Source: Neolewinella antarctica
GTDB taxonomy: Bacteria > Bacteroidota > Bacteroidia > Chitinophagales > Saprospiraceae
Assembly (NCBI RefSeq): GCF_011927835.1
Contig: NZ_JAATJH010000001.1
Location: 186,001-250,000, forward strand
Reading direction: 5' to 3'
DNA length: 64,000 nt
The position numbers and the translations under genes are program-made. Shown piece by piece: positions 9,098 to 17,742 of the stretch (within the stretch, counting starts at the first letter, position 1; every line of letters starts with the position of its first letter). A model generated the notes under the pieces. It saw only the letters and a program-made list of their open reading frames with translations, was not told the DNA's origin and ran no database searches.

Positions 9098-9168
9098 CGT
9101 TGCAGTCGGAAGTAAACGGAGTTGTTTATTTCGCTCCGCAAACAATTTATCCACGGAAAAACTCAATT

Positions 9169-9675
9169 ATGTTTAAGTCTAGCCTTTCTCTTTTCGCAGC
9201 AACCATCATGGCCTTTTCCTTCTCTAGTTGCCAGACCGGCAACGACGAAGTGACCGACGCCGCCCGGACGACCATCCAGACGCAAGCCCCCGCCACCAAC
9301 GCCGCCGCCGTTAACAACGTAGCCGTCCCAACTGGCCCGATCACTACGGTTGCCTTCAAGGATGAAGGTATCTTCGATTTCGGCACCGTTACCGAGGGCC
9401 AGGTCGTGACCCACACGTTCTCTTTCACGAACACGGGTACGGAGCCGCTGATCATCTCCGACGCCAAAGGATCGTGCGGTTGTACCGTTCCCTCCAAGCC
9501 AACGGCCCCCATCGCACCCGGTGATTCCGGTGAGATCACCGTTCAGTTCAATTCCAAGAACAAGAGCGCCCGCCGCGACCAGAAGGTAACCGTGATCGCC
9601 AACACGAACCCGGCCCAGACCTTTTTGCACCTGACCGGTAACGTCAACCCCGACCCCAACGCCCCCGCTCAGTAA
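9169..9675 (+). CDS. DUF1573 lipoprotein
   Basis: This is a 168-aa envelope lipoprotein. The signal peptide MFKSSLSLFAATIMAFSF is followed by the lipobox FSSC. A low-complexity Ala/Thr/Asn spacer follows, then one DUF1573 domain (about residues 63-162), an immunoglobulin-like fold recognised by FDFGTVTEGQVVTHTFSFTN, the CGCT motif and IAPGDSGEITVQF. The family's molecular role is not known. An upstream in-frame start at 9052 is rejected because it would bury the signal peptide. A strong terminator follows at 9708, so the gene is probably monocistronic. Confidence 0.9.
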   Translation: MFKSSLSLFAATIMAFSFSSCQTGNDEVTDAARTTIQTQAPATNAAAVNNVAVPTGPITTVAFKDEGIFDFGTVTEGQVVTHTFSFTNTGTEPLIISDAKGSCGCTVPSKPTAPIAPGDSGEITVQFNSKNKSARRDQKVTVIANTNPAQTFLHLTGNVNPDPNAPAQ

Positions 9676-9707
9676 TTACTACTGAAGCTACCGGCTCACT
9701 ACTCACT

Positions 9708-9747
9708 AAGCGCCCCGCCCGTATTCGTACGCGCGGGGCGCTTTTCC
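9708..9747 (+). terminator. Rho-independent terminator of the DUF1573 gene
   Basis: AAGCGCCCCGC (9708-9718) pairs perfectly with GCGGGGCGCTT (9733-9743), followed by a short T run. Confidence 0.85.
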
Positions 9748-9797
9748 GTTGCAACCATTCGTTTGCGCAAACGTCCTATTGGTTCACTGTGCAGCGT

Positions 9798-10676
9798 ATG
9801 GCCACCATTAACAAGATTACGGATTTCTTTTCCCTGGTAAAGTTTTCCCACACCATTTTTGCCCTGCCCTTCGCCCTGCTCGGTTTCTTCCTGGCGGCGC
9901 TGGACCGGGGCACCTTTTCCTGGATTACGCTACTGCTCGTTGTCGCCTGCATGGTTTTTGCGCGCTCCGCCGCGATGGCCTTCAACCGTTGGCGGGACCG
10001 GGACATCGACGGGCAAAACCCCCGGACGGCGGTACGCGAGATTCCCGCTGGCGTTATTTCCAGCCGGTCCGCGCTATTCTTTGTCATCGTCAATTGCGTT
10101 GCGTTTGTATTCTGCGCGTACCTGCTCAACCCACTCTGCTTCGTGTTATCTCCGGTGGCATTACTAATAATTCTCGGCTACAGCTACACCAAGCGATTCA
10201 CTTATCTGTGCCATTTCGTGCTGGGGCTCGGTCTGGCGCTCGCTCCCGTAGGCGCTTACATGGCCGTGACGGCGGACGTTGCCGTCCTTCCCGTCCTGTA
10301 CGGCCTGATGGTGTTATTCTGGGTGTCCGGCTTCGACATCATTTATGCGCTTCAGGATGAGGAATTCGACCGCAGCCTGGAGTTGTACTCTATTCCGGTA
10401 CGGCTCGGAACGCGTGGAGCGCTTACGCTCGGCAGAATTTTGCACTTACTCTGCGGGTCAACGCTCGTCGCGGCGATTTACCTCCAGCATACCCTGTACG
10501 CGGAAGCTAGTTGGCTGACCCTCGTGGCGGGGGGCACTTTTTTGGCTGCCCTGGCCTACCAACACACAATTGTTGAGGAGAAGGACCTGAGTAAAATTAA
10601 CCTTGCATTCTTTACCACCAACGGCATCGCCAGTGTGGTTTTCGGATTATTGTGCATCGTAGATATTTACGTCTGA
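9798..10676 (+). CDS. UbiA-family prenyltransferase, MqnP-like
   Basis: This is a membrane prenyltransferase that attaches a polyprenyl chain to an aromatic acid in quinone biosynthesis. The first Asp-rich motif reads NRWRDRDIDGQNPRT (residues ~65-80) and the second DIIYALQDEEFDRS (~180-195), both characteristic of UbiA enzymes. Eight to nine hydrophobic helices cover the 292 aa. The pattern TAVREIPAG after motif 1 and the QDEEFDRS form resemble the MqnP branch of the futalosine menaquinone pathway, an assignment by resemblance only. I start at ATG 9798 (MATINKITDFFSLVKFSHT); a GTG three codons earlier is possible. It is likely monocistronic, between a terminator and a convergent gene. Confidence 0.85.
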   Translation: MATINKITDFFSLVKFSHTIFALPFALLGFFLAALDRGTFSWITLLLVVACMVFARSAAMAFNRWRDRDIDGQNPRTAVREIPAGVISSRSALFFVIVNCVAFVFCAYLLNPLCFVLSPVALLIILGYSYTKRFTYLCHFVLGLGLALAPVGAYMAVTADVAVLPVLYGLMVLFWVSGFDIIYALQDEEFDRSLELYSIPVRLGTRGALTLGRILHLLCGSTLVAAIYLQHTLYAEASWLTLVAGGTFLAALAYQHTIVEEKDLSKINLAFFTTNGIASVVFGLLCIVDIYV

Positions 10677-10840
10677 CGTATTCTCGGTGTCCGTTTCAAT
10701 GAACGCTTAGCTTTTTCTAGGCACTTACACAAGTGACTCAAATTTGAGGGTGAGGCAACCACAACCTATGCTCAGTGTACTGCCTGACTCAAAATAGCAG
10801 GAATCAAACGAAGCTCGCTGCTCCACGGGGTCTTGATCAC

Positions 10841-11671
10841 TTACTCGGCACTCCTCGCGGTCGCTTTCATGTCCGCCGCCACGTCAGGACCCAGGTACCG
10901 GTCTATCCAATCGTGCGCTAAATAAATCGCTGGCGTCATGATGATGGCCATCGCGAATTTAAAAACGTACTGTACCGTCGCCACGGCAAGAAGTCTCGAC
11001 CAGGGCCACGGCTCGATGAGGCCGCCTACGATCTCCGGACCAAGCTTAAAAGCTAGGTAGAGAACAACGAAACTATCCACTACTTGGCTTACGAGTGTTG
11101 ACCCCGTAGCGCGCAGCCAGAGCCACTTTTCTCCCGTCCTGCGCTTGATGCGCTGAAAAATAAACACATCCGTTAGTTGCGCCAGTAAAAAGGCCGTCAC
11201 GGAGCCAACGATGATGAACATTCCTTGTCCGAAGGTGACCGCGAAAGCAGCCTGACTGTCCGGCACGCCGTTCGCGACCGACTGGCTTACCCACCAATCC
11301 GCCGGGTTAAGGGAGATCGCCGCGTAAATCATGGCGAATACGTACAGGATTAACCCTACGGTCAGGTAACTCAGAAAGCGCACGCCGCGCTCACCGTAAT
11401 ATTCGTTCAGCAAGTCCGTAATCACGAACACGAAAGGCCAGAGTAGCACACCAGCGCTGAATTGCAGTGCCCCCGATTCCCCAAACAAATTAAAGTCCCA
11501 GGGGCTCAGCCCCAGGGTATCTTCCAGGGCAAAAATCTTGACACCAATGAGTTCCGCAACGATTGCATTAGCCACGAAGAAGCCAGCCAGCAAGATGAAT
11601 AACCTGCTGGGGCGGTGCCGAATGACGTCGATGAGTCGACCGGTGAGTTGATTCGCTACTGGTTTGGCCAT
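10841..11671 (-). CDS. yhhQ: Queuosine precursor transporter, YhhQ/DUF165 family
   Basis: This is an inner-membrane vitamin-uptake-like permease of the YhhQ (QPTR) family, which imports 7-deazaguanine precursors for queuosine in tRNA. Six to seven hydrophobic helices are visible. Family hallmarks are VITDLLNEYYGERGVRF after the third helix and TGSTLVSQVVDSFVVLY near residue 195. The 276-aa length is slightly above the usual ~220-240 because of a loop after residue 110 (NPADWWVSQSVANGVPDSQ). The start ATG 11671 gives MAKPVANQLTGRLIDVIRH; a GTG two codons upstream is possible. It converges with the prenyltransferase gene across a 164-bp spacer that contains the palindrome CTCAAATTTGAG. Confidence 0.85.
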   Translation of the reverse strand: MAKPVANQLTGRLIDVIRHRPSRLFILLAGFFVANAIVAELIGVKIFALEDTLGLSPWDFNLFGESGALQFSAGVLLWPFVFVITDLLNEYYGERGVRFLSYLTVGLILYVFAMIYAAISLNPADWWVSQSVANGVPDSQAAFAVTFGQGMFIIVGSVTAFLLAQLTDVFIFQRIKRRTGEKWLWLRATGSTLVSQVVDSFVVLYLAFKLGPEIVGGLIEPWPWSRLLAVATVQYVFKFAMAIIMTPAIYLAHDWIDRYLGPDVAADMKATARSAE

Positions 11672-11797
11672 GAGCACCTGGGTGAGTGATTCATACTACG
11701 CATTCGGAACGATCGTGTTGTCCGCTGCCAGTTTAATCGTACTTGTGCATAAAATTTTAATTCGCCCATCCTCTTCGCTCTCTGCGAAGTTTCCTCC

Positions 11798-11814
11798 GCA
11801 CCCGCGTCCGCGCC
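11798..11814 (+). repeat. Dispersed repeat R, copy 2 (T form)
   Basis: GCACCCGCGTCCGCGCC in the spacer between the transporter start and the amidohydrolase stop. It matches 17 of 18 positions; the first G is a C. Confidence 0.8.
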
Positions 11815-11899
11815 CTGAACTTTTGCGGACGATAATCGACGGATAAATATACCCCAGGGACACTACGAACGACGCCGGCCCTAGCTTCCTGCCACTGGG

Positions 11900-13639
11900 T
11901 TACTTAATTACTGCCTTTGCAAAGGCTAACTCCCCGTCTACGTAGGTGGCCAAAATCTCGGTAGCAAGGATATCCTCGTCCGCACACGAGCGCAGGTCAT
12001 TGGAAAGCACGACGAAATCAGCCGCCAGGCCGGGCAGTAGTCTGCCCTTTTCGTTTTCCTCGAAAGCAGCGTAGGCGCCGGCGCCAGTGTAGCTGTGCAA
12101 CGCCTCCTCACGCGTCATCCGCTGCTCGGGGAAGAAGGTGGCCTTACCGTCCGCGCGCCGTCGGGTGACGCTGGCGTAAAAACTTTCGATGGGGTCGACG
12201 TCTTCGACCGGGGCGTCCGTCCCGTTGGTGACGACCGCCCCCGCGTCGAGTAGCGACCGCCAGGGGTAAGCACCCGTCCGCGCCCGCTCCGTGCCCAACC
12301 GGTTCTCGGCGAAGAGCGCATCGGACGTGCAGTGGATGCCCTGCATCGAGGCGATTACGTTCAGCTCGGCGTAGCGGGGAATGTCCTCGGGGTCGATGTG
12401 CTGGCTGTGCTCGATCCGCCACCGGGCATCCTTGCCGAGTTGCTTGCTTGCGATTACGTCGAGCGTCTCCCGGACGCCGCGGTCGCCGATGGCGTGGACG
12501 CAGAGTTGCATGTTGTGCTTCAGGGCAAGATCGGCGATGCTATCGACGGTTGCCACCAGCGTCGTATTCTGGCCGGAGAAGCCGGGGTTGTCGAAGTAAG
12601 GTTCGATGAGCCAGGCACCGTAGCTACCGAGGGCGCCGTCGAGTTCGGTCTTGATGGCCGCGCAGGTGAAACGGTCGCCGTAGTGGGGGAGGCCCTCCAT
12701 GTCGTTGGCCATCCGCCCGTAAGAGTGGCGTAGCATAACCCAGAGCTTGAGTTGCAGGCTGTCGGCTGCGTCCAATTCTTTGTACCAGTCCAGTTCCTGG
12801 TACTTCGTGCCGGCGTCCTGAAAACTGGTGATCCCGTTTTTGAGGCACTCCGCCTGCGCCGCGCGAATACCCGCCAGCCACTCCGACTTGCGGCTTTCGG
12901 GGGTCATCGTCTGGACGAAGTTTTGGTAAGCGTCCGTGATGAGGTCCATCGCCCGTTCTTCGAAAACGCCGGTGGGGTCACCCGTGGCGTCGCGTAGTAC
13001 CCGGCCACCGGGTGGGTCGGGCGTTTCCCGGTTGACACCCGCGAGGTCCATAGCTTTCTCGTTGGCGAACAACGCGTGACCGCTGGCGTGGCGTAGGATG
13101 ACGGGGTGGGTGCTCGTCAGGCGACTGAGTTCGTCGTGCACGGGGTAGCCACCGACGCTGTGGTCGTGGGGTTGGTCCCACTTTTCCTGGTGCCAGCCAC
13201 GGCCGCTGATCCAGTCGCCCTCCGGGGTGTCTGCGGCACGGTCGGCAACCATGGCGACGATCTCGTTCCAGTTTTTGGAGCGTAGAAAATTTAGGTTACG
13301 TAAGGAGGAACCGAGACCGGAAAAGTGGGCGTGACCTTCAATGAAGCCCGGCATGACGAAGTTTCCCCCGGCGTCCACCCTCCGGGTTGTTGCACTAAGT
13401 AGGTCGCTCCACTCGGTCGTATCGGTACCGACCGCGATGATGTTACCGTCCTGCCCCACCAGCATGGCCGTCCCGCAGGGCCCGGCACCCGCGTCCGCGC
13501 AACCTTGCTCCGTCCAGAGGCTAGCGTTGTAGACGAGCAAGGCCGCCGCCCCGTCCGCATTAGTTTTATCCCCGCAGGAGTAATTCAAGAGGCCGAGCAG
13601 CAGCAGCAGCAGACATAATCGGTTGGCGGTTAATTTCAT
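11900..13639 (-). CDS. Amidohydrolase family 3 (YtcJ-like) lipoprotein
   Basis: This is a metal-dependent hydrolase of the TIM-barrel amidohydrolase superfamily, YtcJ-like subgroup. Metal ligand motifs appear in order: GHAHFSG (HxH), HAIGDRG, EHSQHIDPED and TNGTDAPVEDVDP. The natural substrate of this subgroup is generally unknown. The start is ATG 13639, giving a signal peptide rich in Leu and the lipobox NYSC, so the enzyme is probably anchored outside the cytoplasm; a GTG at 13666 would spoil the signal. Near residue 46 the residues CADAGAG are encoded by repeat copy 3 and look like extra residues between two conserved N-terminal strands. It is the last gene of the ParB-DUF5683-amidohydrolase operon, 24 nt after DUF5683. 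Confidence 0.85.
   Translation of the reverse strand: MKLTANRLCLLLLLLGLLNYSCGDKTNADGAAALLVYNASLWTEQGCADAGAGPCGTAMLVGQDGNIIAVGTDTTEWSDLLSATTRRVDAGGNFVMPGFIEGHAHFSGLGSSLRNLNFLRSKNWNEIVAMVADRAADTPEGDWISGRGWHQEKWDQPHDHSVGGYPVHDELSRLTSTHPVILRHASGHALFANEKAMDLAGVNRETPDPPGGRVLRDATGDPTGVFEERAMDLITDAYQNFVQTMTPESRKSEWLAGIRAAQAECLKNGITSFQDAGTKYQELDWYKELDAADSLQLKLWVMLRHSYGRMANDMEGLPHYGDRFTCAAIKTELDGALGSYGAWLIEPYFDNPGFSGQNTTLVATVDSIADLALKHNMQLCVHAIGDRGVRETLDVIASKQLGKDARWRIEHSQHIDPEDIPRYAELNVIASMQGIHCTSDALFAENRLGTERARTGAYPWRSLLDAGAVVTNGTDAPVEDVDPIESFYASVTRRRADGKATFFPEQRMTREEALHSYTGAGAYAAFEENEKGRLLPGLAADFVVLSNDLRSCADEDILATEILATYVDGELAFAKAVIK
13484..13500 (+). repeat. Dispersed repeat R, copy 3 (T form, in CDS)
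   Basis: GGCACCCGCGTCCGCGC inside the amidohydrolase gene, read on the minus strand as ADAGA. Confidence 0.85.
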
Positions 13640-13662
13640 GCCGCAAATTACGCAATCACCAG

Positions 13663-14457
13663 TCACTTACCCACGGCGAGTTGACGGACGCGCGCGCGTT
13701 GGCGAGCGAGCGAACGATTAGCCCCGAGCGGCACGGTCAGGCCGTAACCCAGCGCATATTCGGGTTGGGCGACGGGGCCGAGGCGCACGGAAAGGTCGTC
13801 CGATATGTCAAATTCCTGCAGGTGCGCGTCGGTGTACGCCTCGACGGTTTGCAGCAGGTAGACGATGAAGATTCCGATGTAAGCAGTCTGCCGCGCGCGG
13901 TCCTGGTTATCGCGCTCCTGAATGAGCGCCTGGTCGGGAAATCCAGTAAAGGTATCGTCACGCGGGATGCACGCGGCGTTGGGGATCACGATCACATTGC
14001 CGTCACCGAAGCAGCGTGCCTCCAGTGCCGTGACGAGGCGGCCATAACGCGTCTGACTAAAGTCGGCATAAGCGATCATGCCCAGGAAGCCACCGTAAAC
14101 GAGCGGTACTTTCCAAAATTTCTTGTTGTACGCCTGGCCGCCGCCGGGGATGATGCTCCACAGCAGCGCGTTGCGTGGGCCACTGCGCACGGAGGCGAGG
14201 GTCATCACCGTATCCCTGATAATTCTTGCGGGTTCGGTGATTTGTAGAGAATCCCGCGGAGGATTTTGCGCGGTCGCGGGTGCCGAAAGGATCAGTAAGA
14301 GCAGGGTCGGCAGGGCTAACGGCCAGTTGATCCGACCGGCGGCCGGGTGGCGGACAGCAAATGTGGTCGGGGTGGCGGGGGAGAAGTCCATCACGGTTAG
14401 GTTGAGGGGGCGAGCGGTGGCTGGAGATACGGCGCGGCGGGCGGACCGTGGTCTCAC
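13663..14457 (-). CDS. DUF5683 envelope protein
   Basis: This is a DUF5683 family protein, common in Bacteroidota beside parB. The core WSIIPGGGQAYNKKFWKVPLVYGG and a transmembrane segment after it are diagnostic. The first possible start is GTG 14457, which overlaps the ParB stop by 4 nt (GTGA) and implies translational coupling. ATG 14394 is an alternative start that leaves a 42-residue leader ending in SAPATAQ, a plausible signal-peptidase site. The APATA residues of that leader come from repeat copy 4. Function is not established. The length is 264 aa from GTG or 243 aa from ATG. Confidence 0.8.
   Translation of the reverse strand: MRPRSARRAVSPATARPLNLTVMDFSPATPTTFAVRHPAAGRINWPLALPTLLLLILSAPATAQNPPRDSLQITEPARIIRDTVMTLASVRSGPRNALLWSIIPGGGQAYNKKFWKVPLVYGGFLGMIAYADFSQTRYGRLVTALEARCFGDGNVIVIPNAACIPRDDTFTGFPDQALIQERDNQDRARQTAYIGIFIVYLLQTVEAYTDAHLQEFDISDDLSVRLGPVAQPEYALGYGLTVPLGANRSLARQRARVRQLAVGK
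14268..14284 (-). repeat. Dispersed repeat R, copy 4 (A form, in CDS)
   Basis: Reverse complement of GGCACCCGCGACCGCGC, read as APATA at the end of the DUF5683 leader peptide. Confidence 0.85.
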
Positions 14458-15377
14458 TCTACCGCCTTGTAGAATTGCTCCAGCTGCTCGCGGTTAGCGA
14501 ACTTGAGGCTGATGCTACCGGACTTATCCGCCTTGTTATCTAACGTAACCTTGACTTGCTTGGTACCGAAAAATTTCTGAAACGCCTCCCGCACGGTCGT
14601 GATGTCCTCGTTCTCCGGTTGGCGGGCTGCGGTAACTTTGTTTTTACTCTTGTAGCCGCGTGCCTCCTCCTCGATCTTGCGTACCGACCAGTTGGCATTC
14701 TTGAGGATTTCACCGAGGAAAAGCTCTTGCTGACCAATGTCCTTAATGCTGGCAAAGGTCTTGGCGGCACCGATGGAAATTTTCTTCTCCCGGACGGCCT
14801 GCTGCACTTTGGGCGACGTATTCAGGACGGCGAGGTAGTTGGTCACCGTCGGTCGCTGCTTACCGACGCGGAAGGCGACTTCCTGCTGGGTCAGGCTAAA
14901 ATCTTCGGCCAGCCGGTAATAAGAGTAGGCGACTTCCATCGGGTTTAAATCCTGGCGCTGGATGTTTTCGATGAGCGCCATCTCGAGCAGCGTCTGGTCG
15001 TTCGCCGTCCGGATGAAAGCGGGCACCTCCGTGAGTCCGGCCAGTTGGCTCGCGCGAAACCTCCTTTCACCACTGATGATTTGGTACGTACCATCGCCCA
15101 TGTGGCGCACGGTCATGGGCTGAATGATGCCGTGTACTTTGATCGAGTTGGCCAATTCGGCCAGGGGCTCGTCGTCGAACTCCTTGCGGGGCTGGTCCGG
15201 GTTGGCGTGAATTTTCGTGAGGGGGAGGAAGGAAAAATCACGGCTCAGGGTACGGACGGTTTCCTGGGGTCGCTCTTCCATGGCCTCGTCCAGCGTCCGG
15301 TTCTTAAGCAACGCATCGATGCCTTTATTAAGGGTCGACTTAGAAGGTTTCTTACCGGGGTTGAATTTCTTGGCCAT
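14454..15377 (-). CDS. parB: Chromosome-partitioning protein ParB
   Basis: ParB loads at parS sites as a CTP-dependent clamp and works with ParA in origin segregation. The CTP-binding motif GERRFRA (~residue 103), the ALIENIQRQDLNPMEVA box (~135-150) and the helix-turn-helix FSLTQQEVAFRVGKQRPTVTNYL (~163-185) are all intact. The C-terminal dimerisation region ends in FYKAVE. The N-terminus begins MAKKFNPGKKPSKSTLNKGIDALL, which is typical for Bacteroidota. The length of 307 aa is normal. It is the first gene of a leftward operon with DUF5683. The usual neighbour parA is not upstream; PspC lies there after a 277-bp spacer. I did not identify a parS site by eye. Confidence 0.93.
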   Translation of the reverse strand: MAKKFNPGKKPSKSTLNKGIDALLKNRTLDEAMEERPQETVRTLSRDFSFLPLTKIHANPDQPRKEFDDEPLAELANSIKVHGIIQPMTVRHMGDGTYQIISGERRFRASQLAGLTEVPAFIRTANDQTLLEMALIENIQRQDLNPMEVAYSYYRLAEDFSLTQQEVAFRVGKQRPTVTNYLAVLNTSPKVQQAVREKKISIGAAKTFASIKDIGQQELFLGEILKNANWSVRKIEEEARGYKSKNKVTAARQPENEDITTVREAFQKFFGTKQVKVTLDNKADKSGSISLKFANREQLEQFYKAVE

Positions 15378-15398
15378 CAGTTCACTTTAGGGGTCGGG

Positions 15399-15406
15399 CA
15401 AAGATA
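15399..15406 (-). promoter_or_regulatory. -7 box of the parB operon
   Basis: TATCTTTG on the minus strand, an exact TAnnTTTG match, 21 nt upstream of ATG 15377. Confidence 0.6.
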
Positions 15407-15654
15407 GTTCTTGCGGGGAGGAGTGGGGGTGTGGTGGTCTGTTAGTCTGGTGGTCCGTTAGTTTAGTAGTAGAGATCGTCTGACGGTACCGTAATGGTGA
15501 CGGCTCGGAGCGGTACCGTGGTTCAAAATGATGGTCCGAATTCGCTCCAATGCGTTTGGAGGACCGAGGCCACGTCCAGGCTGAAGAAAACACCAAAGAA
15601 CTAAGCGTAGCGCTACCACCATACTAAGGGCAGCGTTACTATCGTACTTACCCT

Positions 15655-15870
15655 TTACCGCAGAAACAGCCTGCGCCCTTCCCGCATGTAGTTCCGGACG
15701 TTGAGCCAGAAGGCGACGAAGAAGTAGAAGAGCAAATTAGACCCGATGGACAGGCAGGATAAATACATAAAGTAGACCCGCACCCGACGACGCGAGATAC
15801 CCATCTGGTCCGCCATCCACGCAAAGATGCCAAAGGCCGACCGCTCCACTCTGTTACGTAATAATTCCAT
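15655..15870 (-). CDS. Small PspC-domain membrane protein
   Basis: This is a 71-aa protein of the short Bacteroidota PspC type. The segment ERSAFGIFAWMADQMGISRRRVRVY corresponds to the PspC helix-loop region, followed by a single hydrophobic helix (LSCLSIGSNLLFYFFVAFWL) and the basic tail NVRNYMREGRRLFLR. PspC proteins are linked to envelope stress responses; a role for this short form is inference. The start is ATG 15870; an upstream TTG at 15912 overlaps the promoter box and is rejected. It is separated from parB by a 277-bp spacer containing a short imperfect duplication (GGTGGTCTGTTAGT-like). Confidence 0.75.
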   Translation of the reverse strand: MELLRNRVERSAFGIFAWMADQMGISRRRVRVYFMYLSCLSIGSNLLFYFFVAFWLNVRNYMREGRRLFLR

Positions 15871-15909
15871 AAGGCTTGCTAGCTGGGTGGTCCGAAGTAA
15901 TTCGGAACG

Positions 15910-15917
15910 CAAAGATA
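15910..15917 (-). promoter_or_regulatory. -7 box of the pspC-like gene
   Basis: TATCTTTG on the minus strand, an exact TAnnTTTG match, 39 nt before ATG 15870. Confidence 0.6.
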
Positions 15918-16101
15918 ATCATACGGTGCATTACGGCTGTACGGGACAATTTGCAAATCCACCACGTAAAATAGCGAATTTATCTGAGGAGTTGGTCGGT
16001 AACACGGCAGGCACGTAGGAACGATTCCGCCGAGTTTTGGTGTACGAACAACCACCCCCCGCCTTTTGTATAGAGCCAAGTAACTTATTCAACTTACCTA
16101 C

Positions 16102-17037
16102 ATGTTTTTATTCAAATTGTTTGGCCTGGAACTGGATTTTGCCCCCCTTACGGAGGAACTGAAAGACTGGTGGGAAGCGGTACTCCATCATTTGCCAAAC
16201 ATCATTCTGGCCCTGATCGTAGCCGTTATTGGTTACGTAGTCGCTAGTTTTCTGAAAAAGTATTTTGACAAACTGAGCCGCCGTTTGGTCCGTGACCGGA
16301 CCATTCAGCTACTCGTCAGTAGCATTTTGACGTCCGTGTTGGTGATCATCATCATGATGCTCATCCTCTCGGTGCTCAACCTGACCGGGGTGGTGAACAC
16401 AATCGTCGGCGCCGCCGGGGTGATCGGCCTCGCGCTGTCCCTCGCCTTTCAGGATCCAATCCTCAACTTCTTCAGCGGTATTCTGCTAACCATCAAGCAC
16501 CTGTTCGAGGTCGGTGATCTGATCGAAGTAGAAGGCTACATGGGGATCGTAAAGGAGATTAACCTTCGCCACACGTCCATTCAGACGCTTCAGGGGCAGG
16601 ACGTAATGATCCCCAACAGGATTGTCGCGCAAAACCCACTCAAGAACTATAATAGTCTCCGAATGCGTCGGGTCGACCTGGAGTGCGGTGTTAGCTACGG
16701 AGACGATTTAGGGAAGGTTAAAGAAGTGACCATCAAAGCCATAAAAGACAACGTTGAGTACGATGAAAAGCGCGACGTGCAGTTGTTCTTTACGGAGTTC
16801 GGTGACAGTTCCGTCAATTACTCCGTTCGATTTTGGCTGGACCAGGCCAAAACCGCGCAACCTGATTATTTACGCGCGAAGAGCGATGCGATCATGGCGA
16901 TCTTTAACGCCTACAACGACAATGACATCATGATCCCGTTCCCCATCCGTACGCTGGACTTCGGAATAAAGGGCGGCGAAAAGCTGAACGAAATGCTCAC
17001 CCATGCGGACGCCGGCCGGCCCGTAGGGAAGAACTGA
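16102..17037 (+). CDS. MscS-family mechanosensitive channel
   Basis: This is a small-conductance mechanosensitive channel of 311 aa, which releases solutes on hypo-osmotic shock. It has three transmembrane helices. The pore helix carries the Gly/Ala pattern GAAGVIGLALSLAFQDPILNF (~residues 98-118). The MscS beta domain follows with GDLIEVEGYMGIVKEI and MIPNRIVAQNPLKNY, then the alpha-beta C-terminal domain. The length is normal for the minimal YggB-like channel. The start is ATG 16102; no clear -7 box was found. It heads a group of rightward envelope-related genes but has its own spacer of 136 bp to the next. Confidence 0.93.
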   Translation: MFLFKLFGLELDFAPLTEELKDWWEAVLHHLPNIILALIVAVIGYVVASFLKKYFDKLSRRLVRDRTIQLLVSSILTSVLVIIIMMLILSVLNLTGVVNTIVGAAGVIGLALSLAFQDPILNFFSGILLTIKHLFEVGDLIEVEGYMGIVKEINLRHTSIQTLQGQDVMIPNRIVAQNPLKNYNSLRMRRVDLECGVSYGDDLGKVKEVTIKAIKDNVEYDEKRDVQLFFTEFGDSSVNYSVRFWLDQAKTAQPDYLRAKSDAIMAIFNAYNDNDIMIPFPIRTLDFGIKGGEKLNEMLTHADAGRPVGKN

Positions 17038-17173
17038 AAAGAAATCTTCACCCAAGAACCGGAAACGAACATCTAGTTAGGGAAGGTGGTTTTATACCCG
17101 TTAACATTCCCTTTTTTACAAATCCCCCACCGCAATTACTACAGCGGGTACCGGGGCAGCAAAAAAATCAATT

Positions 17174-17638
17174 ATGAAACTACGTACAATAACCATGGCT
17201 CTCCTTCTCGCTTTCGCGGGCGTTTTCTACAGCTGCGCCGAAGGTTCCGAAGCCGACAGAGACGCCGACGAGATGGTCAACGAAACCGAAAACGCAATGG
17301 CTAACGTCGGTGCCGAAATGCGCGAGGAAAGCAACGAGATGGAGCGCGAATTCAAGGAAACGCGTATGAAGATCAACACTCGCCAGGAGGAAATCGAAGC
17401 CGACATGGAAGATGCTTCCGATGAGGCCAAGGCCGAAATGCAGGAAGAGTGGAACGAGCTCGACCAGTGGGGCAACGACATCGATAGCCGCATGGACCGC
17501 GTTGGCAACAACATGGAAGCTGGCTGGAAGGACTTCAAAGGCGACGCCAAGAAAGGGTGGAGCGACTTCAGCAACGAGTCACGCAAGACCATGAATGACG
17601 TGGAGCGTTACTTCGATCCAGAAGGTGACCTCGACTAA
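17174..17638 (+). CDS. Acidic helical lipoprotein, function unknown
   Basis: This is a 154-aa protein with a signal peptide and lipobox FYSC (Cys ~21). The mature part is very rich in Glu, Asp, Lys, Met and Asn and is predicted to be one long amphipathic helix or coiled coil (AEMREESNEMEREFKETRMK, EEIEADMEDASDEAKAEM). The C-terminal section WKDFKGDAKKGWSDFSNE resembles repeats in periplasmic stress or surface lipoproteins. I do not recognise a named family. It lies 136 bp after MscS and ends before a clear terminator. A role in envelope spacing or osmotic stress would be guesswork based on neighbours. Confidence 0.75.
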   Translation: MKLRTITMALLLAFAGVFYSCAEGSEADRDADEMVNETENAMANVGAEMREESNEMEREFKETRMKINTRQEEIEADMEDASDEAKAEMQEEWNELDQWGNDIDSRMDRVGNNMEAGWKDFKGDAKKGWSDFSNESRKTMNDVERYFDPEGDLD

Positions 17639-17683
17639 TTTCTGAGGGAATCTTCAAGTCGCGCCTAAGCGAAAACAATCTAA

Positions 17684-17729
17684 CCCGATAAACAGCAGAC
17701 CTTACGGTAAACTGTTTGTCGGGTTTTTT
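17684..17729 (+). terminator. Rho-independent terminator
   Basis: CCCGATAAACAG (17684-17695) pairs with CTGTTTGTCGGG (17712-17723) with one G-U, followed by six T. The next gene starts 13 nt beyond. Confidence 0.85.
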
Positions 17730-17742
17730 AATTAGAGTCAAC

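Noticed and set aside
12269-12288. Additional copy of repeat R with a 2-bp gap (GCACCCGTCCGCGCCC)
   Set aside because: Lies in a conserved amidohydrolase segment and lacks the CCGCG-W-CCGCG core.
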